Assembly (NCBI RefSeq): GCF_904846235.1 | Contig: NZ_CAJGZN010000012.1 | Location: forward strand, 52,132 to 116,131 | Direction of reading: 5' to 3' | DNA from: Psychrobacter immobilis | GTDB lineage: Bacteria; Pseudomonadota; Gammaproteobacteria; Pseudomonadales; Moraxellaceae | DNA: 64,000 bases | The notes under the pieces: generated by a model | What the model was told of the DNA's origin: nothing | The model's input: the letters and a program-made list of their open reading frames with translations, nothing else | The model's database searches: none | Made by a program: the position numbers and the translations under genes | In this document: positions 35,212 through 43,892 of the stretch, in pieces | Layout: each line of letters begins with the position of its first letter | Position numbering within the stretch: the stretch's first letter is position 1

Positions 35212-36412
35212 TTATAAAGCTTTTAATATAATTATCCAAAATTTCAATTCGCGCTAAAACTTTAGTTTTATTTGTATCACGGCCTTTGAATGCATCATAT
35301 TCTTGTTTATGAAAATCCTCTAACCCATTAATTATATCTTCCCTTTTATTCAATATCTTATCTTTGTTAGGTAAGTTTCTTGTAAGAACCTGCATTAAAG
35401 GATCATAGAGAATTTTAGTAGGTCTTTCATAATGAAACCACTTTGTCTCTCTTTTTCTATGGAGCCAAAATGCCTTCACATCGAATAACTCGTAGGCAAA
35501 TCTAATAGTCTTTTGAAATACGTCTTCAAGATTAACAATAACTGAGTTATCAAATTGCTCATTTCCTTTCTTAAGAAAATCATCCAAAAACATTTCCATA
35601 GTATTGCCTTGCCATTGCTCAATTTGGCGATATGCAAAGAACCGTAATACTAATTCTGCATCAGACATATCTTTAAAATATTTATCATCAATTACTTCTT
35701 GACGAGCTTCTCCAGTCTCAATCTCTATTGTATCAGGTTCTGGTATGTCCCATAATCTACAGAAATACTTATTTCGGGATAAGCTAATTGTAAGATAATT
35801 CAGAGGGCCAGGGTATAATGCATTTCTAATTTCTTGAGGTTTTAATTTTTCACCACCGCTATTAATTCTTTCAAAAACAAGTTGCTTTAGTCTATTAGCT
35901 TCCGCTTCTGACTTAGCAGTTTCTTGTAATAAAATTATGGATGAAATATATCTTCTATCAATACCTTTTTTGATTTGTTCAGGTAGTTCAGAGTACTTTA
36001 AGTCATTAATCTCCTTCCATTCGACTAAGTTCTGAAGTTTAAATTCATCTTTGTAGAACTGGGAAATAGCTGTTAGTCGTTGGAGTCCATCCATTACTTC
36101 ATACACAGAGTATTCTTTTTCATATAGAAAAATAGGTGGAATTGGGACGTTCATAATAAAAGATTCGATAAGTCTAGATTTTCTTGTTACATCCCATCTA
36201 TGACGCCGTTGAAATTCAGGATTAAGTATATAGTCATCACTATTGACCATGTTAACGACTGCTGTAAGCGGGTATCGGGCTTGTTCAGTGACAATTCTAA
36301 CCTCGCCTTTTATATATTTTTCATTAATAGCATCATGGCTAAAGATTAGATTATCATTCGTGCTCTTAGGAATTAAATCTACTTCTTCATTATTGTATAA
36401 GTTTGTAGTCAT
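35204..36412 (-). CDS. DUF262-domain protein, predicted sensor/NTPase of defence module
   Basis: This 402-residue protein has a DUF262 (ParB/sulfiredoxin-like) domain in its N-terminal half. The motif PEFQRRHRWD lies at about 65-74, the nucleotide-site motif DGLQR at 108-112 (usually DGQQR), and INSGGEKLKPQEIRNALY at about 183-200. GmrSD-type type IV restriction systems pair DUF262 with a DUF1524 HNH nuclease domain; no HNH motif is visible here. Instead the next gene encodes a HEPN protein. DUF262 domains are common in phage-defence loci. The gene is AT-rich. The start has only a weak GGAA site. The leu-for-gln change in the motif is notable. Confidence 0.8.
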   Translation of the reverse strand: MTTNLYNNEEVDLIPKSTNDNLIFSHDAINEKYIKGEVRIVTEQARYPLTAVVNMVNSDDYILNPEFQRRHRWDVTRKSRLIESFIMNVPIPPIFLYEKEYSVYEVMDGLQRLTAISQFYKDEFKLQNLVEWKEINDLKYSELPEQIKKGIDRRYISSIILLQETAKSEAEANRLKQLVFERINSGGEKLKPQEIRNALYPGPLNYLTISLSRNKYFCRLWDIPEPDTIEIETGEARQEVIDDKYFKDMSDAELVLRFFAYRQIEQWQGNTMEMFLDDFLKKGNEQFDNSVIVNLEDVFQKTIRFAYELFDVKAFWLHRKRETKWFHYERPTKILYDPLMQVLTRNLPNKDKILNKREDIINGLEDFHKQEYDAFKGRDTNKTKVLARIEILDNYIKSFIND

Positions 36413-36559
36413 TTTTATATATTCCGCTTTAGCTTTTAAACAATGGATTTAATAGTAACTAATTTGCAACCGTAATAGCGTAACCTATTGAAAATTAATA
36501 ATAAAACTAGTTAGGTGTATTTACTTGCTAATACTTATTAAAAATAACCTTATCACGTT

Positions 36560-36590
36560 AAAAAAGCCGAGAAAAATGCTCAGCCCTTTC
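36560..36590 (-). terminator. Terminator of the MipA-like gene (minus strand)
   Basis: On the minus strand GCTGAG and CTCGGC flank a 7-base loop, followed by a run of six T. The stem is short (6 bp with one G-U). Confidence 0.6.
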
Positions 36591-36611
36591 ATATGAAATC
36601 TATTAGAAACC

Positions 36612-37424
36612 TCAAAACTTATAAAGCAAACCAAGCGTTGTCGCTGCTTCAGTACGTGAGTCGACCATTGGGCTATCGTACTGCTCATTTGGTACATAGC
36701 TTACGCTTTGATTGGCAAATCCTGCCCAGCGCTCATTAAAGTCATAGTTGGCACTGATATTGATATACGGATTCAGGCTTGAGTTGGATTTATAAGCAGC
36801 AACACCTGTCTCTGCTGACTCTTCTTCACTGACGCCATAATAGTATTCGTTGTAGTCAGCATCATGATACTCAAAACCAATGCTTGGATAGACGGTGAGC
36901 TTGTCTTTGGTGATTCGAGCAAGATACGTCAAGCGAGCTGTATTGCCACCGCTACGATCGAGCACATCCGTACCGAACTGCGCGCGAAAGCCGCCGATAG
37001 GGGTGCGGCGTTGATAGCTAAGACCAGCCTCTGCTGATGCCTTACGTTCATCAAGCCCTTGAAGCGCGCCATTGGCATCATCAGGATCGAACTCGCTACC
37101 TGCTAGATTGGCATAGGCCGACAACTGATTGACGCCATCATTGATTGCATAGACACCTGCTTGCGCGCCGCGCAAATACACTCGATTGTTGTCATAAAAC
37201 GCCCCTGGCAGCACACGCACTTCAGTGTTGTCTTCGAGATCGTAGGCTGAATTGACCGCCATGACATTGACCCCAACGCTGAACTCAGCGTCCTTGTCAG
37301 TCGGTAAGTTTTCATTAAAAATAGCAGCGTTAGACAAGCTAGCGACACTGAGTAGAGCAGTAGCGGTTAACGCACTAACCATAGTACGTGTAGTGATGTT
37401 AGGGAGCGCGGCAAGATTTAACAT
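36612..37424 (-). CDS. MipA/OmpV-family outer membrane protein
   Basis: This 270-residue protein has a signal peptide ending near SLSNA (about residue 33) and a beta-barrel of the MipA/OmpV family. The typical region RVLPGAFYDNNRVYLRG is at about 69-86 and the protein ends in a terminal Phe (LGLLYKF). MipA scaffolds murein hydrolases in E. coli, while many relatives are outer-membrane barrels of unclear role. A short acidic loop (EYYYGVSEEESAETG) is seen. It has its own terminator and is not coupled to neighbours. It lies immediately beside the AT-rich DUF262/HEPN island but is itself ordinary in composition. Confidence 0.82.
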   Translation of the reverse strand: MLNLAALPNITTRTMVSALTATALLSVASLSNAAIFNENLPTDKDAEFSVGVNVMAVNSAYDLEDNTEVRVLPGAFYDNNRVYLRGAQAGVYAINDGVNQLSAYANLAGSEFDPDDANGALQGLDERKASAEAGLSYQRRTPIGGFRAQFGTDVLDRSGGNTARLTYLARITKDKLTVYPSIGFEYHDADYNEYYYGVSEEESAETGVAAYKSNSSLNPYINISANYDFNERWAGFANQSVSYVPNEQYDSPMVDSRTEAATTLGLLYKF

Positions 37425-37558
37425 AATTGGGTCTCGTAAGTGAGTATAAATAACTGAGTGGTGCGATTAAGCAAAACGTGTTTAAAATGGGAAGCAATAA
37501 AACGAATCAGTATGCGGTTTTCGGCAGCTATATAGCAATGATAGATAACTATGAGCAT

Positions 37559-38632
37559 TTACTCAATGGCTTTTAGTACTTGTAGTAATTGCTGGTGAAT
37601 ATCTTGCCACCACCAGACAAAACCAATACTGATAAGTAACATCGCAAGCCATGGTAAGAGCTGCCAAATAATGGAGGGTTTTTTAAGTGCTTCGGGTTCA
37701 ATACTATTATGAACAGTGCCATTGTTTAACGGTGAATTGTTAGCAGTAACGCTTTCAGCATATATGTCTGCCGTATTCGTTTCATTGTTAGCAACCACAG
37801 TATCTTGCTCAGTCGAATCAGAATTAAGATAAGGCGATTGTTCGATAGGAGTGGCATTATACGGACTTTGATTATCATGTCGTTCACGATATTGACCGCT
37901 ATACTGACTATCATAGGGTATGTTGTCGTGAGCACTGTATGAATATTTGGTTTGATAAGCATTTAATGTGCGCTGCTGCTGAATAGCCGCGTTTTGTATA
38001 GCAACGGCTAGACGCTGACGGTAGCCAATCGCAAAAGCCAATGCAATCACTAGTCCTGTGATCGCGCCGCCGATATGACCAGCATTATCGATACCCGGTA
38101 CGGCAAAGCCATAAACCAAGTTGATCGCCATGATGATGATCAAGCTCTTGAGATTGAGTACCATGCCATTGACCGATATTTTAAACAGGGCAGCGATCAG
38201 TAACGCCGCACCGATACCCATGATACCACCAGAAGCTCCCGCTGATAGGCCGGGCTGTCCTGTTCCTTCTATGATACTTTGCCATGTGACATAGTTATTG
38301 AGCAAGTTGCCACCGATGGCTGCCAACAAAAACAATGCCAAAAACTTGGCTGAGCCAAACATCGGCTCGGCAATCTGCCCAAAGAAATACATGGCAAAGC
38401 CATTAAATAGTAGATGCATGAGACCAATGTGCAAAAACGCACTACTGGCCAAGCGCCATGGGTCATCCATCATCGTTAAGGGTAAGGCGTTGGCACCCCA
38501 TTTAACTAACGCTTCAGTTGACGGGTTATTGGCATCGACGCCCGTGACTAGCTGCATGACAAATAGCCCGATAAAGCTGGCTAATAGCAGGGTAGTGACG
38601 GGCGCTGTTTTTAATAATTGTTGAATGGTCAT
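37559..38632 (-). CDS. Rhomboid-family intramembrane serine protease
   Basis: The N-terminal 210 residues are a six-helix rhomboid. Seen are the L1 loop WRLASSAFLHIGLMHLLFNG, the catalytic motif GASG with Ser134 and the partner His186 in NAGHIGGAITG. After about residue 210 comes a hydrophilic, Asn/Gln/Tyr-rich stretch of about 120 residues and a further membrane segment near the C-terminus (about 330-350, WQLLPWLAMLLISIGF). The 357-residue length is longer than the usual 200-280. Rhomboids cleave membrane proteins; the substrate is unknown. Start is followed by MTIQQLLKT, 106 bases from lldD. Confidence 0.87.
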   Translation of the reverse strand: MTIQQLLKTAPVTTLLLASFIGLFVMQLVTGVDANNPSTEALVKWGANALPLTMMDDPWRLASSAFLHIGLMHLLFNGFAMYFFGQIAEPMFGSAKFLALFLLAAIGGNLLNNYVTWQSIIEGTGQPGLSAGASGGIMGIGAALLIAALFKISVNGMVLNLKSLIIIMAINLVYGFAVPGIDNAGHIGGAITGLVIALAFAIGYRQRLAVAIQNAAIQQQRTLNAYQTKYSYSAHDNIPYDSQYSGQYRERHDNQSPYNATPIEQSPYLNSDSTEQDTVVANNETNTADIYAESVTANNSPLNNGTVHNSIEPEALKKPSIIWQLLPWLAMLLISIGFVWWWQDIHQQLLQVLKAIE

Positions 38633-38738
38633 AAAGGCTAACTGTCATCAAAAAGTTATAGAGACAGTATAAAGGGTATGAGCAAATTATGTTATGTGTA
38701 GCCGGTTTTAAACGTTGATTGTTCTACAATCAGCCGCT

Positions 38739-39926
38739 CTAAAAACGACCCACTTTGAGGTTTTCATACGTGCCTTTTACCAAGATATTATCCGTGACAG
38801 TATTGATATCGGTATGACCAGAGAATGCCATAGATATATCACACTCTTTATAGATAATCTCAAGCGCGCGGCGCACCCCGTCTTCACCATACGCTCCCAA
38901 TCCGTAGAGAAAAGCGCGACCGATCATCGTGCCTTTTGCGCCCAATGCGATAGCCTTTAGTACATCTTGACCAGAGCGAACGCCACTGTCTAGCCATACC
39001 TCGATATCGCTGTTTTCGGCTTGTACTGCCTGTACGATGTCTGCGAGGGCAGAGATAGAAGATAACGCGCCATCCAATTGACGACCGCCATGGTTTGAGA
39101 CGACTAAGGCATCCGCGCCACTGCGAGCCGCCATAATAGCATCTTCAGGCTCCATGATACCTTTTATGATAAGTTTACCGCCCCACATGTCTTTGATACG
39201 CGCCACATCGTCCCAGCTCAGACGCGGATCGAATTGCTCTGCCGTCCAAGCAGAGAGTGATGACAGATCCTCAACATTTTGTGCATGACCGACGATATTA
39301 CCAAACGTGCGACGTTTGGTGCCCAGCATATTCATACACCATTGCGGCTTGGTCATGAGGTTGATCATATTGCTTAGTGTTGGCTTAGGCGGTGCGGATA
39401 GACCATTTTTGATGTCTTTGTGACGTTGTCCAAGCACTTGTAAGTCGGCGGTCAAGATAAGTGCTGAGCAATTGGCCTCTTTGGCACGGCGAATCAGATT
39501 GGCCATAAAGTCTTGATCGCGCATCACGTACAGCTGAAACCAAAACGGCTTACTAGTATGAGTGGCGACATCTTCGATAGAGCAAATGCTCATGGTCGAT
39601 AGTGAAAAGGGCACGCCGAATTTTTCAGCGGCGCGTGCGGCATGTATCTCACCATCTGCCCACATCATGCCGGTAAACCCCGTTGGGGCGATGGCTACAG
39701 GCATCTTGACTGGCTCACCGATCATACTCGTTGCCAGACTGCGGTTATCCATATCGACCAATACGCGCTGGCGCAGCTTGATACGGTCAAAGTCAGTCTC
39801 GTTATTACGATAGGTGGTCTCAGTCCACGAGCCTGAATCGACATAGTCATAGAACATACGCGGCACTTTACGCTCAGCAACGCGGCGCAGATCTTCGATT
39901 TCGGTGATTTTAGTTAAGTCTTTCAT
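38739..39926 (-). CDS. lldD: FMN-dependent L-lactate dehydrogenase
   Basis: This 395-residue membrane-associated flavoenzyme oxidises L-lactate to pyruvate and feeds the respiratory chain. The FMN and active-site segments are visible: RKVPRMFYDYVDSGSW, PVAIAPTGFTGMMW, FWFQLYVMRD, and the catalytic VVSNHGGRQLDG. The order lldP, lldD on the minus strand with a 91-base gap makes one likely unit. No LldR regulator gene is present nearby. Length is standard. Confidence 0.95.
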   Translation of the reverse strand: MKDLTKITEIEDLRRVAERKVPRMFYDYVDSGSWTETTYRNNETDFDRIKLRQRVLVDMDNRSLATSMIGEPVKMPVAIAPTGFTGMMWADGEIHAARAAEKFGVPFSLSTMSICSIEDVATHTSKPFWFQLYVMRDQDFMANLIRRAKEANCSALILTADLQVLGQRHKDIKNGLSAPPKPTLSNMINLMTKPQWCMNMLGTKRRTFGNIVGHAQNVEDLSSLSAWTAEQFDPRLSWDDVARIKDMWGGKLIIKGIMEPEDAIMAARSGADALVVSNHGGRQLDGALSSISALADIVQAVQAENSDIEVWLDSGVRSGQDVLKAIALGAKGTMIGRAFLYGLGAYGEDGVRRALEIIYKECDISMAFSGHTDINTVTDNILVKGTYENLKVGRF

Positions 39927-40017
39927 AGGTTTATCTCTTATTGCTGTTATGTTTTAACTAGAAGGCAACCTTAACCTAACGCTACTAGATCTAGTTTAAT
40001 AGCGTCAGCTTGCCTGA

Positions 40018-41790
40018 TTATCGTCCATTCAGTTTTCTACGGGAAAATTTGCCACAAAAAGACATCAGTCCAAAGAATGTTATGGGCCAGAGAACGGCTA
40101 AAGCCCACCACCATATTTGACCGAAGATGATAGCCATACCGATCAAACCTGCTTGCACGACATAATAAATCATCGCTAGCAGTGTTTTGCGAATCACATA
40201 GCCTTCTTTATCCACCAAGCCGACTACTGCGCAAGCAGCTACCACATTATGCACCGAAATCATGTTACCAGCCGCACCACCCACAGCTTGCAAGGCTATT
40301 ACTTGTGCTGCAAGGTCGCTATTGAGTCCGATCTGATTGGCTGTTGACCATTGAAAATATGAAAACATCATATTGCTAATAGTATTTGAACCGGCGATGA
40401 AAGCACCCATTGCCCCAATCCATGGAGACACTAGCGGCCACGCATTTTGAAAAGCATCGGCAGCACTTTCAGCCAGTAATATTGGCATAGCCGGTAGCGC
40501 AGTAGCGACTTCAGCGGCTGAGCCTGAATTAATGAATACTTGTACCATAGGCACCGAGAATAGCAAAGCTGGTGCGGCAGCAACCATGGTCTTTGCCGAG
40601 TTACTCCAACTGCGCTTTACCGCTTGGCTATTCATTTTGAACAGTAAAATACATAATAAAGAAGTAATAATTAGAATGCTACCAGGAGAATAGGCGAGCT
40701 GTATCTTACTAGAGATTGTTGTACCAAAAAGATTAGTAAGGCTAATGGTTGTTAAATCCCCTACCAGAAAAGCTTTGAGTGGTGCAATCACTCGAGTTAT
40801 GACCAATAAGGCAATCACAATGAAATAGGGCGAAAATGCACGAATTAAAGAGAACTTTGGGGTTGCTGAATCATCATATTTTACCTCGTCTAAAGTACCC
40901 AGCCAGTCTTTGTCCCATTTTGCGCGAGGGGCAAAATCAAAAGTATCTTTAGGCATCAAAAAACCACGCTTAGCAGCGGGAAGTACAATTAACAACCCAA
41001 TGAAACCGCCAATGAGTGAAGGGAACTCAGGCCCTAGAAATTTAGCAACCAAAAAATAAGGAATAGTAAAGCAAAGACCTGCAAAAATGGCAAATGGCCA
41101 TACTTTAAGCCCTTCTATGAAGGAGCGTTTTTCACCAAAGAACCTTGTCAAAAAAGCACTTAAAATTAAAGGTATCAAAAACCCAATAAGCGCATGTACA
41201 AGGCCTACGTTAGCTGTAATCTGTAATAAATAATTTTCGGCAGTAGTAGGGGCAATGGACTGTGCTAAATCTTGTTTATCAGTAATACCAGACCAAACGC
41301 CAAGTAGTAGAGGCGTACCAACTGCACCGAATGATACGGGTGTAGATTGAATGATAAGAATAACCATGACCGATGCCATCGCTGGAAAGCCTAAAGCCAA
41401 CAACAGCGGAGCACCCACTGCAGATGGTGTTCCGAATCCTGATGAACCTTCTACTAAAGAGCAGAACAACCATGCCACAATGATCGCTTGGACGCGCCTA
41501 TCAGGTGAAATATCCATAAAGCCCTTACGTATGGCGACAAGAGCGCCGCTTTCTTTCAGCGTATTCAGCAGTAAAATAGCTGCGAATACAATGAATAAAA
41601 TAGTAAGTGCCACAATAATCCCATTAACAGTAGCAGCCGCTACCTGAGCACCACTAGCGTGCCAAATGAAAAAGGCTAGCAGAGCTGTCACCAAATAGGC
41701 AATACTCATAGATATCTTAGCTGGCAGGCGCATAACTATGAGTAGTATGAATACAACGAGAATTGGCGCTAAGGCTAAGAAAGTGTACAT
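40018..41790 (-). CDS. lldP: L-lactate permease
   Basis: This 590-residue LctP-family protein imports lactate (and often glycolate). About 13-14 membrane segments are visible, with family motifs GSSGFGTPSAVGAPLLLALG near residue 115 and GAMGAFIAGSNTISNMMFS and GGAAGNMISVHNVVAA in the C-terminal half. Its ribosome-binding site sits within a 19-bp tandem duplication, so two copies of AATAAGGACTG lie upstream of the ATG (on the minus strand). It lies upstream of lldD and likely shares its transcript. Confidence 0.95.
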   Translation of the reverse strand: MYTFLALAPILVVFILLIVMRLPAKISMSIAYLVTALLAFFIWHASGAQVAAATVNGIIVALTILFIVFAAILLLNTLKESGALVAIRKGFMDISPDRRVQAIIVAWLFCSLVEGSSGFGTPSAVGAPLLLALGFPAMASVMVILIIQSTPVSFGAVGTPLLLGVWSGITDKQDLAQSIAPTTAENYLLQITANVGLVHALIGFLIPLILSAFLTRFFGEKRSFIEGLKVWPFAIFAGLCFTIPYFLVAKFLGPEFPSLIGGFIGLLIVLPAAKRGFLMPKDTFDFAPRAKWDKDWLGTLDEVKYDDSATPKFSLIRAFSPYFIVIALLVITRVIAPLKAFLVGDLTTISLTNLFGTTISSKIQLAYSPGSILIITSLLCILLFKMNSQAVKRSWSNSAKTMVAAAPALLFSVPMVQVFINSGSAAEVATALPAMPILLAESAADAFQNAWPLVSPWIGAMGAFIAGSNTISNMMFSYFQWSTANQIGLNSDLAAQVIALQAVGGAAGNMISVHNVVAACAVVGLVDKEGYVIRKTLLAMIYYVVQAGLIGMAIIFGQIWWWALAVLWPITFFGLMSFCGKFSRRKLNGR

Positions 41791-41791
41791 A

Positions 41792-41829
41792 ATTAACAGT
41801 CCTTATTGTTATTAACAGTCCTTATTGTT
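41792..41829. repeat. Tandem 19-bp duplication covering the lldP ribosome-binding site
   Basis: ATTAACAGTCCTTATTGTT occurs twice in a row (41792-41810 and 41811-41829) with no difference. Read on the minus strand each copy contains AAGGA, the nearer one about nine bases before the lldP ATG. Confidence 0.92.
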
Positions 41830-42278
41830 GTGTATACCAGCTTATTTTTTACTGGTTTTAAAGTCATACTAAGTTATTACTATAGTCGATACACTCTAAA
41901 AATGTCATAGCGCTACTGGGATGAATTTTGCGCAGCCTCTGGGAACGCAGCACGCAAGTAAAATTTATACCAGTAGCGCGTTTAAATCCATAACAGTTTT
42001 ACATTCAGCTAACTATATTTATTAAGGCGTGTTAAACACGCCCTAATAGTTGCTCTTAGGTGCTTTCGCTGAGAATTGTATGTATATGATTTAACAGAGT
42101 GCAAGGTTAGAGAGTTGAGATTATTGATCAGTAAATCATTAGCATTAGTATAATCAATTTACCAAACAGAATATAAAAGTAGTCTAGCAAATATTGAAAT
42201 ACCATACTAGCTAAAATTAGCGGTAGATATTCTAATATAAGAAATTTAAAAGCTCTATAACATCAAAACAAAGTGCCG
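41830..42278. other. Intergenic region upstream of lldP
   Basis: No gene was found. It contains a 70-base imperfect inverted repeat (41910-41979) and a small hairpin (42021-42047, GGCGTG with CACGCC) whose CACGCCCTA resembles the end of the MITE near 43.7 kb. Confidence 0.5.
41910..41979. repeat. 70-base inverted-repeat element
   Basis: GCGCTACTGG (41910-41919) is the exact reverse complement of CCAGTAGCGC (41970-41979). The similarity continues inward imperfectly, with AAATTTTG-type sequence on each side. It resembles a small palindromic intergenic element; I cannot tell its copy number. Confidence 0.6.
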
Positions 42279-42593
42279 TTAGTTGTGAGCTAACAGTTGC
42301 TGTAAATCCATGACTGAAAATGGATAGTCTAATCGTTTTGATGGAGTCAAAATCACAGGGATAGACGTGGCAAAATCCATCATAAGCGCCTCATCAAATT
42401 CTGCAATATCGACATTTTGGTAAGTGATTGGCTGTACCGACTGAAACTGTGCAAGTATTTGCTCAGCGATATCACACAAATGACAACCAGAGGTGCCCAG
42501 TAGCCACCATTGATTGTTATTTTCAGTGCTGTTTAGGCTTGTGCTTGCTGCAATAACACGCGCTCGTAATACTTCTATATTATCATCGTACAT
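42279..42593 (-). CDS. Glutaredoxin-like thiol protein (DUF836 type)
   Basis: This 104-residue protein has a thioredoxin-fold pattern with a redox motif CHLC (Cys37 and Cys40) in WLLGTSGCHLC, followed by a helix, a beta segment TYQNVDIAEF and a cis-Pro region SIPVILTP. It is the glutaredoxin-like (DUF836/YruB-like) family. It stands alone, between lldP and mtgA. It probably reduces disulfides or carries electrons in the cytoplasm; the partner is not evident. Confidence 0.8.
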   Translation of the reverse strand: MYDDNIEVLRARVIAASTSLNSTENNNQWWLLGTSGCHLCDIAEQILAQFQSVQPITYQNVDIAEFDEALMMDFATSIPVILTPSKRLDYPFSVMDLQQLLAHN

Positions 42594-42890
42594 GGGTAAT
42601 CTCTTATCTTCATACTGATTGCAAAGCGCTGATGCTCAGCACGCGCTTATCTAAAACATAAAATACTTTAAAGGTCATTACATCATAAAGAAGTGGGGTA
42701 AATAATGACAGCGATTGTGAGATTAGGTAAGATGACCTGCTATTGATCATTATTAATGACGAATGCTCAGCAGTTAATGATTGGCTATAAATGGCCCGTT
42801 TATAATCATCGATTCTTAGTTGATGTCTCATAGTCATTAATAGAGTATCTACCTTATCTTATTACTTTTTTAACCACTCGGATATCGCGC
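42594..42890. other. Intergenic region, no gene found
   Basis: About 300 bases without a convincing gene. It must hold the mtgA promoter and the divergent glutaredoxin promoter. Confidence 0.5.
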
Positions 42891-43580
42891 ATGGCAAGTT
42901 TTGGCACATTTATCAAACGTCTGTTATTGGCAATTATGCTATTGGTTGTCGCATTCCATATATTGGTCGTTGGGCTACTATTAATTTGGAAAACACAGCC
43001 AATTAACAACAGCATGTTTATGTTGACGCATCGCCTAACGGGCGGCACAGTCACTCAGACATGGGCTGAATATGATGCGATTGCCAAATCTGCCAAGCAA
43101 GCGGCGATTGTGAGTGAAGACTCGACGTTTAGTCAGCACAGTGGTTTTGATTTTAAAGGTATCAAAGCCGCACAAAAGAAAAATGAAGAGACAGGCAAAA
43201 TGTCTGCTGGCGGTTCAACGATTACTCAGCAATTGGCAAAGAACTTGTTCCTAACCTCGCATCGCTCTTATGTGCGTAAAGCTGAAGAGGCTATCATCAC
43301 TGTGATGATTGAGACGCTATGGGACAAGCAGCGAATTATGACCGCTTACCTAAATGTGGCGGAGTTTGGTAATGGTATCTATGGTATAGACGCGGCAGCG
43401 CATCACTATTTTGATAAGTCTGCGGCCAATCTAAACCGAGATGAGTCAGCGCTTCTGATTGCAATGCTTACCAATCCAAAGTACTACGAAGACAATCAAG
43501 GCGATAAGCGTTTACGTAACAAGCAACGTATTATCAAAAAACGCATGAAAAATGCCGTATTACCGCAAGCAGCTTCATAA
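42891..43580 (+). CDS. mtgA: Monofunctional peptidoglycan glycosyltransferase
   Basis: This 229-residue protein polymerises lipid II. It has one N-terminal membrane segment (about 10-33) and a GT51 domain. Motif 1 SEDSTFSQHSGFD holds the catalytic Glu76; motif 2 GGSTITQQLAKNLFL follows at about 116-130; then KAEEAIITVMIETLW and NVAEFGNGIYGIDAAAHHYF are typical. Length is standard. It is a single-gene unit followed by a MITE-like element. Confidence 0.95.
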   Translation: MASFGTFIKRLLLAIMLLVVAFHILVVGLLLIWKTQPINNSMFMLTHRLTGGTVTQTWAEYDAIAKSAKQAAIVSEDSTFSQHSGFDFKGIKAAQKKNEETGKMSAGGSTITQQLAKNLFLTSHRSYVRKAEEAIITVMIETLWDKQRIMTAYLNVAEFGNGIYGIDAAAHHYFDKSAANLNRDESALLIAMLTNPKYYEDNQGDKRLRNKQRIIKKRMKNAVLPQAAS

Positions 43581-43601
43581 ATATAAAGCATGAGGGCTGG
43601 G

Positions 43602-43777
43602 CTAGGGCGTGTCCTCATTTTAAAAATGGTGATAAAAATGAGATAAATTGCCGTCAAACAAGGAAAGTAGTGCAGATAATATCGAGATATTGACCAACTA
43701 TTTGACGATGTTTGGCAAAATTTAGCTGTTTTTAACCCATTTAGAGGACACTCGTTTGAATTGAGGACACGCCCTAG
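43602..43777. mobile_element. MITE-like element with perfect 16-bp terminal inverted repeats
   Basis: CTAGGGCGTGTCCTCA (43602-43617) is the exact reverse complement of TGAGGACACGCCCTAG (43762-43777). The 176-base interior encodes no protein, and looks like the ends of an IS joined together (ISs of the IS5 superfamily often have such short remnants). The termini lie in CTAG, so a target duplication is ambiguous. A related end-like sequence AGGACAGGCCCTAG occurs at 43823-43836. It sits between mtgA and ppk. Assignment to an IS family is inference. Confidence 0.75.
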
Positions 43778-43892
43778 ATTATAGGATCAGATGTTGTAGG
43801 CTCGGCTATTTCGAATAAGAATAGGACAGGCCCTAGAAAAGACAGAACGATAAAAGATGATGGCGTATCGATAACGCAAAAGGAGTAGTGAC

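Noticed and set aside
35204..36412. Full GmrSD-type type IV restriction enzyme
   Set aside because: DUF262 is present but no DUF1524 HNH domain is seen in this or the neighbouring protein, so the locus is better described as DUF262 plus HEPN.
42610..42837. 75-residue frame on the minus strand upstream of mtgA
   Set aside because: No domain, poor composition, no ribosome-binding site, and it lies in a divergent promoter region.
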